DNA from: Brachionus koreanus
Taxonomy: Eukaryota > Rotifera > Eurotatoria > Ploima > Brachionidae
Assembly (NCBI GenBank): GCA_016987375.1
Contig: PJRA01000555.1
Location: forward strand, 1,389,025-1,417,921
DNA length: 28,897 nt
Reading direction: 5' to 3'
The notes beneath the pieces were generated by a model, which was given only the letters and a program-made list of their open reading frames with translations, was not told the DNA's origin and did no database searches. Position 1 is the stretch's first letter, and every line of letters starts with the position of its first letter. This document shows, one piece after another, positions 28,223 through 28,897 of the stretch. A program made the position numbers and the translations under genes.

Positions 28223-28897
28223 GTGACTGAACGAGAGAATTTTCGAAAAGCAGTCAAAAATATGATTTCACAAATAGAAAAATCTGACCTTGTCGCGCAC
28301 TTTACAAACCAAGGAATTGCTCGAAGTAGCATATATAATACAATCAACTGTATTCAAAATGGAGGGCCGACAAAAGACAATAAGAGAACGGGTCGTCCAA
28401 GCACCTGGACAGCTGCAAGGAAAAAAAAACTGAAAAGATTGACCAATAACCGAACTGAAGTGAGTCAAAGGCCAAAATATAGTGTCGTACAGTTTGAAAA
28501 AGCAAAGCACTTGAGCGCAAAACTTTCAAATATGCTATATCGCTCACCATGTTCACTTATTTTGGACGAAGAAAAATACTTTACTTTTTCGGGAGACAAC
28601 ATGCCCGGAAATGCCGGATATTACACAAATAACAAGTCTTCTTTTCGGGACAGTGTTCGCTTTGCTGGAAAAGAAAAGTTTCCAAAGAAGGTGTTGGTTT
28701 GGATAGCCATATCCGATGGAGGAATGTCAAAGCCACTTTTCCGACCATCAATTCCGATATCTATATCGACGAATGCTTGAATAAACGACTTCTTCCATTT
28801 ATACATAAGTATCATCGAGACTTTGACTATGTTTTTTGGCCTGACTTAGCATCTGCTCACTATTCAAGGGACTGCATTACATGGATGGACGAAAACG
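28223..28897 (+). pseudogene. Tc1/mariner-superfamily (DDE) transposase, broken, runs off the right edge
   Basis: The first ATG is at 28262. A helix-turn-helix region (residues of QGIARSSIYNTINCIQNGG, then KRTGRPSTWT) is followed by FEKAKHLSAKLSNMLYRSP, the first catalytic region LDEEKYFTFSGDN (Asp), GKEKFPKKVLVWIAISDGGM and LFRPS. Near 28748-28751 the frame is lost. In the shifted frame it continues NSDIYIDECLNKRLLPF and FWPDLASAHYSRDCITW, the second catalytic Asp block. The linker between the DNA-binding and catalytic domains is shorter than I expect for this family. At least one frameshift therefore disables it; the end lies outside the window. Confidence 0.88.

Noticed and set aside
1..28897. 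CRISPR arrays, tRNA or rRNA genes, bacterial operons, viral insertions
   Set aside because: No regularly spaced repeats, no tRNA cloverleaf or rRNA-like segments and no viral proteins were seen on either strand by eye; a covariance-model scan was not possible.

Overview
The window is animal nuclear DNA. It is strongly AT-rich, and its genes are split by canonical GT-AG introns, many only 50-65 bp long. It is littered with broken Tc1/mariner and CR1/jockey-type LINE copies. I see no bacterial or organellar features. The compact introns, AT bias and transposon mix would suit a small invertebrate such as a monogonont rotifer, but that is a low-confidence guess; only 'metazoan' is firm.

Four host genes can be read, all on the minus strand. 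(1) 11168 down to 579 and beyond the left edge: the first 11 coding exons (about 1,815 residues) of an inositol 1,4,5-trisphosphate receptor (IP3R). They hold the suppressor domain, the IP3-binding core and the regulatory solenoid; the channel part lies outside. (2) 17344-13127: a complete-looking, seven-exon-or-fewer furin/PC1-type proprotein convertase (six exons, 825 residues). (3) 24877-24329: a complete three-exon coactosin-like actin-binding protein (145 residues). (4) 26406-25801: the last four exons of an unidentified coiled-coil protein.

Layout: 1-163 Tc1-type transposase tail; 579-11168 IP3R, with two large introns (2589-5317 and 7441-9377) holding mariner relics, a long hairpin and LINE 3' tails; 11439-11657 an unexplained Arg-rich open frame; 11667-12983 a dead, internally inverted LINE; 13127-17344 the convertase, with a LINE in intron 2; 17345-24328 mostly empty AT-rich DNA with a LINE relic, a possible cis-regulatory cluster, a possible isolated exon and a 132-bp duplication; then coactosin, the coiled-coil gene, another mariner relic and a broken DDE transposase at the right edge.

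The genes do not form a pathway unit. IP3R (ER calcium release), the convertase (secretory-pathway processing) and coactosin (F-actin) are ordinary housekeeping or signalling genes. The most interesting details are a GC-AG intron supported by reading frame and homology, a 54-nt stop-free intron of 3n length inside the convertase P domain, a conserved PKA-type site followed by a lineage-specific insertion in IP3R, a LINE with an internal inversion flanked by perfect 60-bp arms, and a 131/132 direct duplication beside diverged sequence. I found no evidence for a wholly new biological system.
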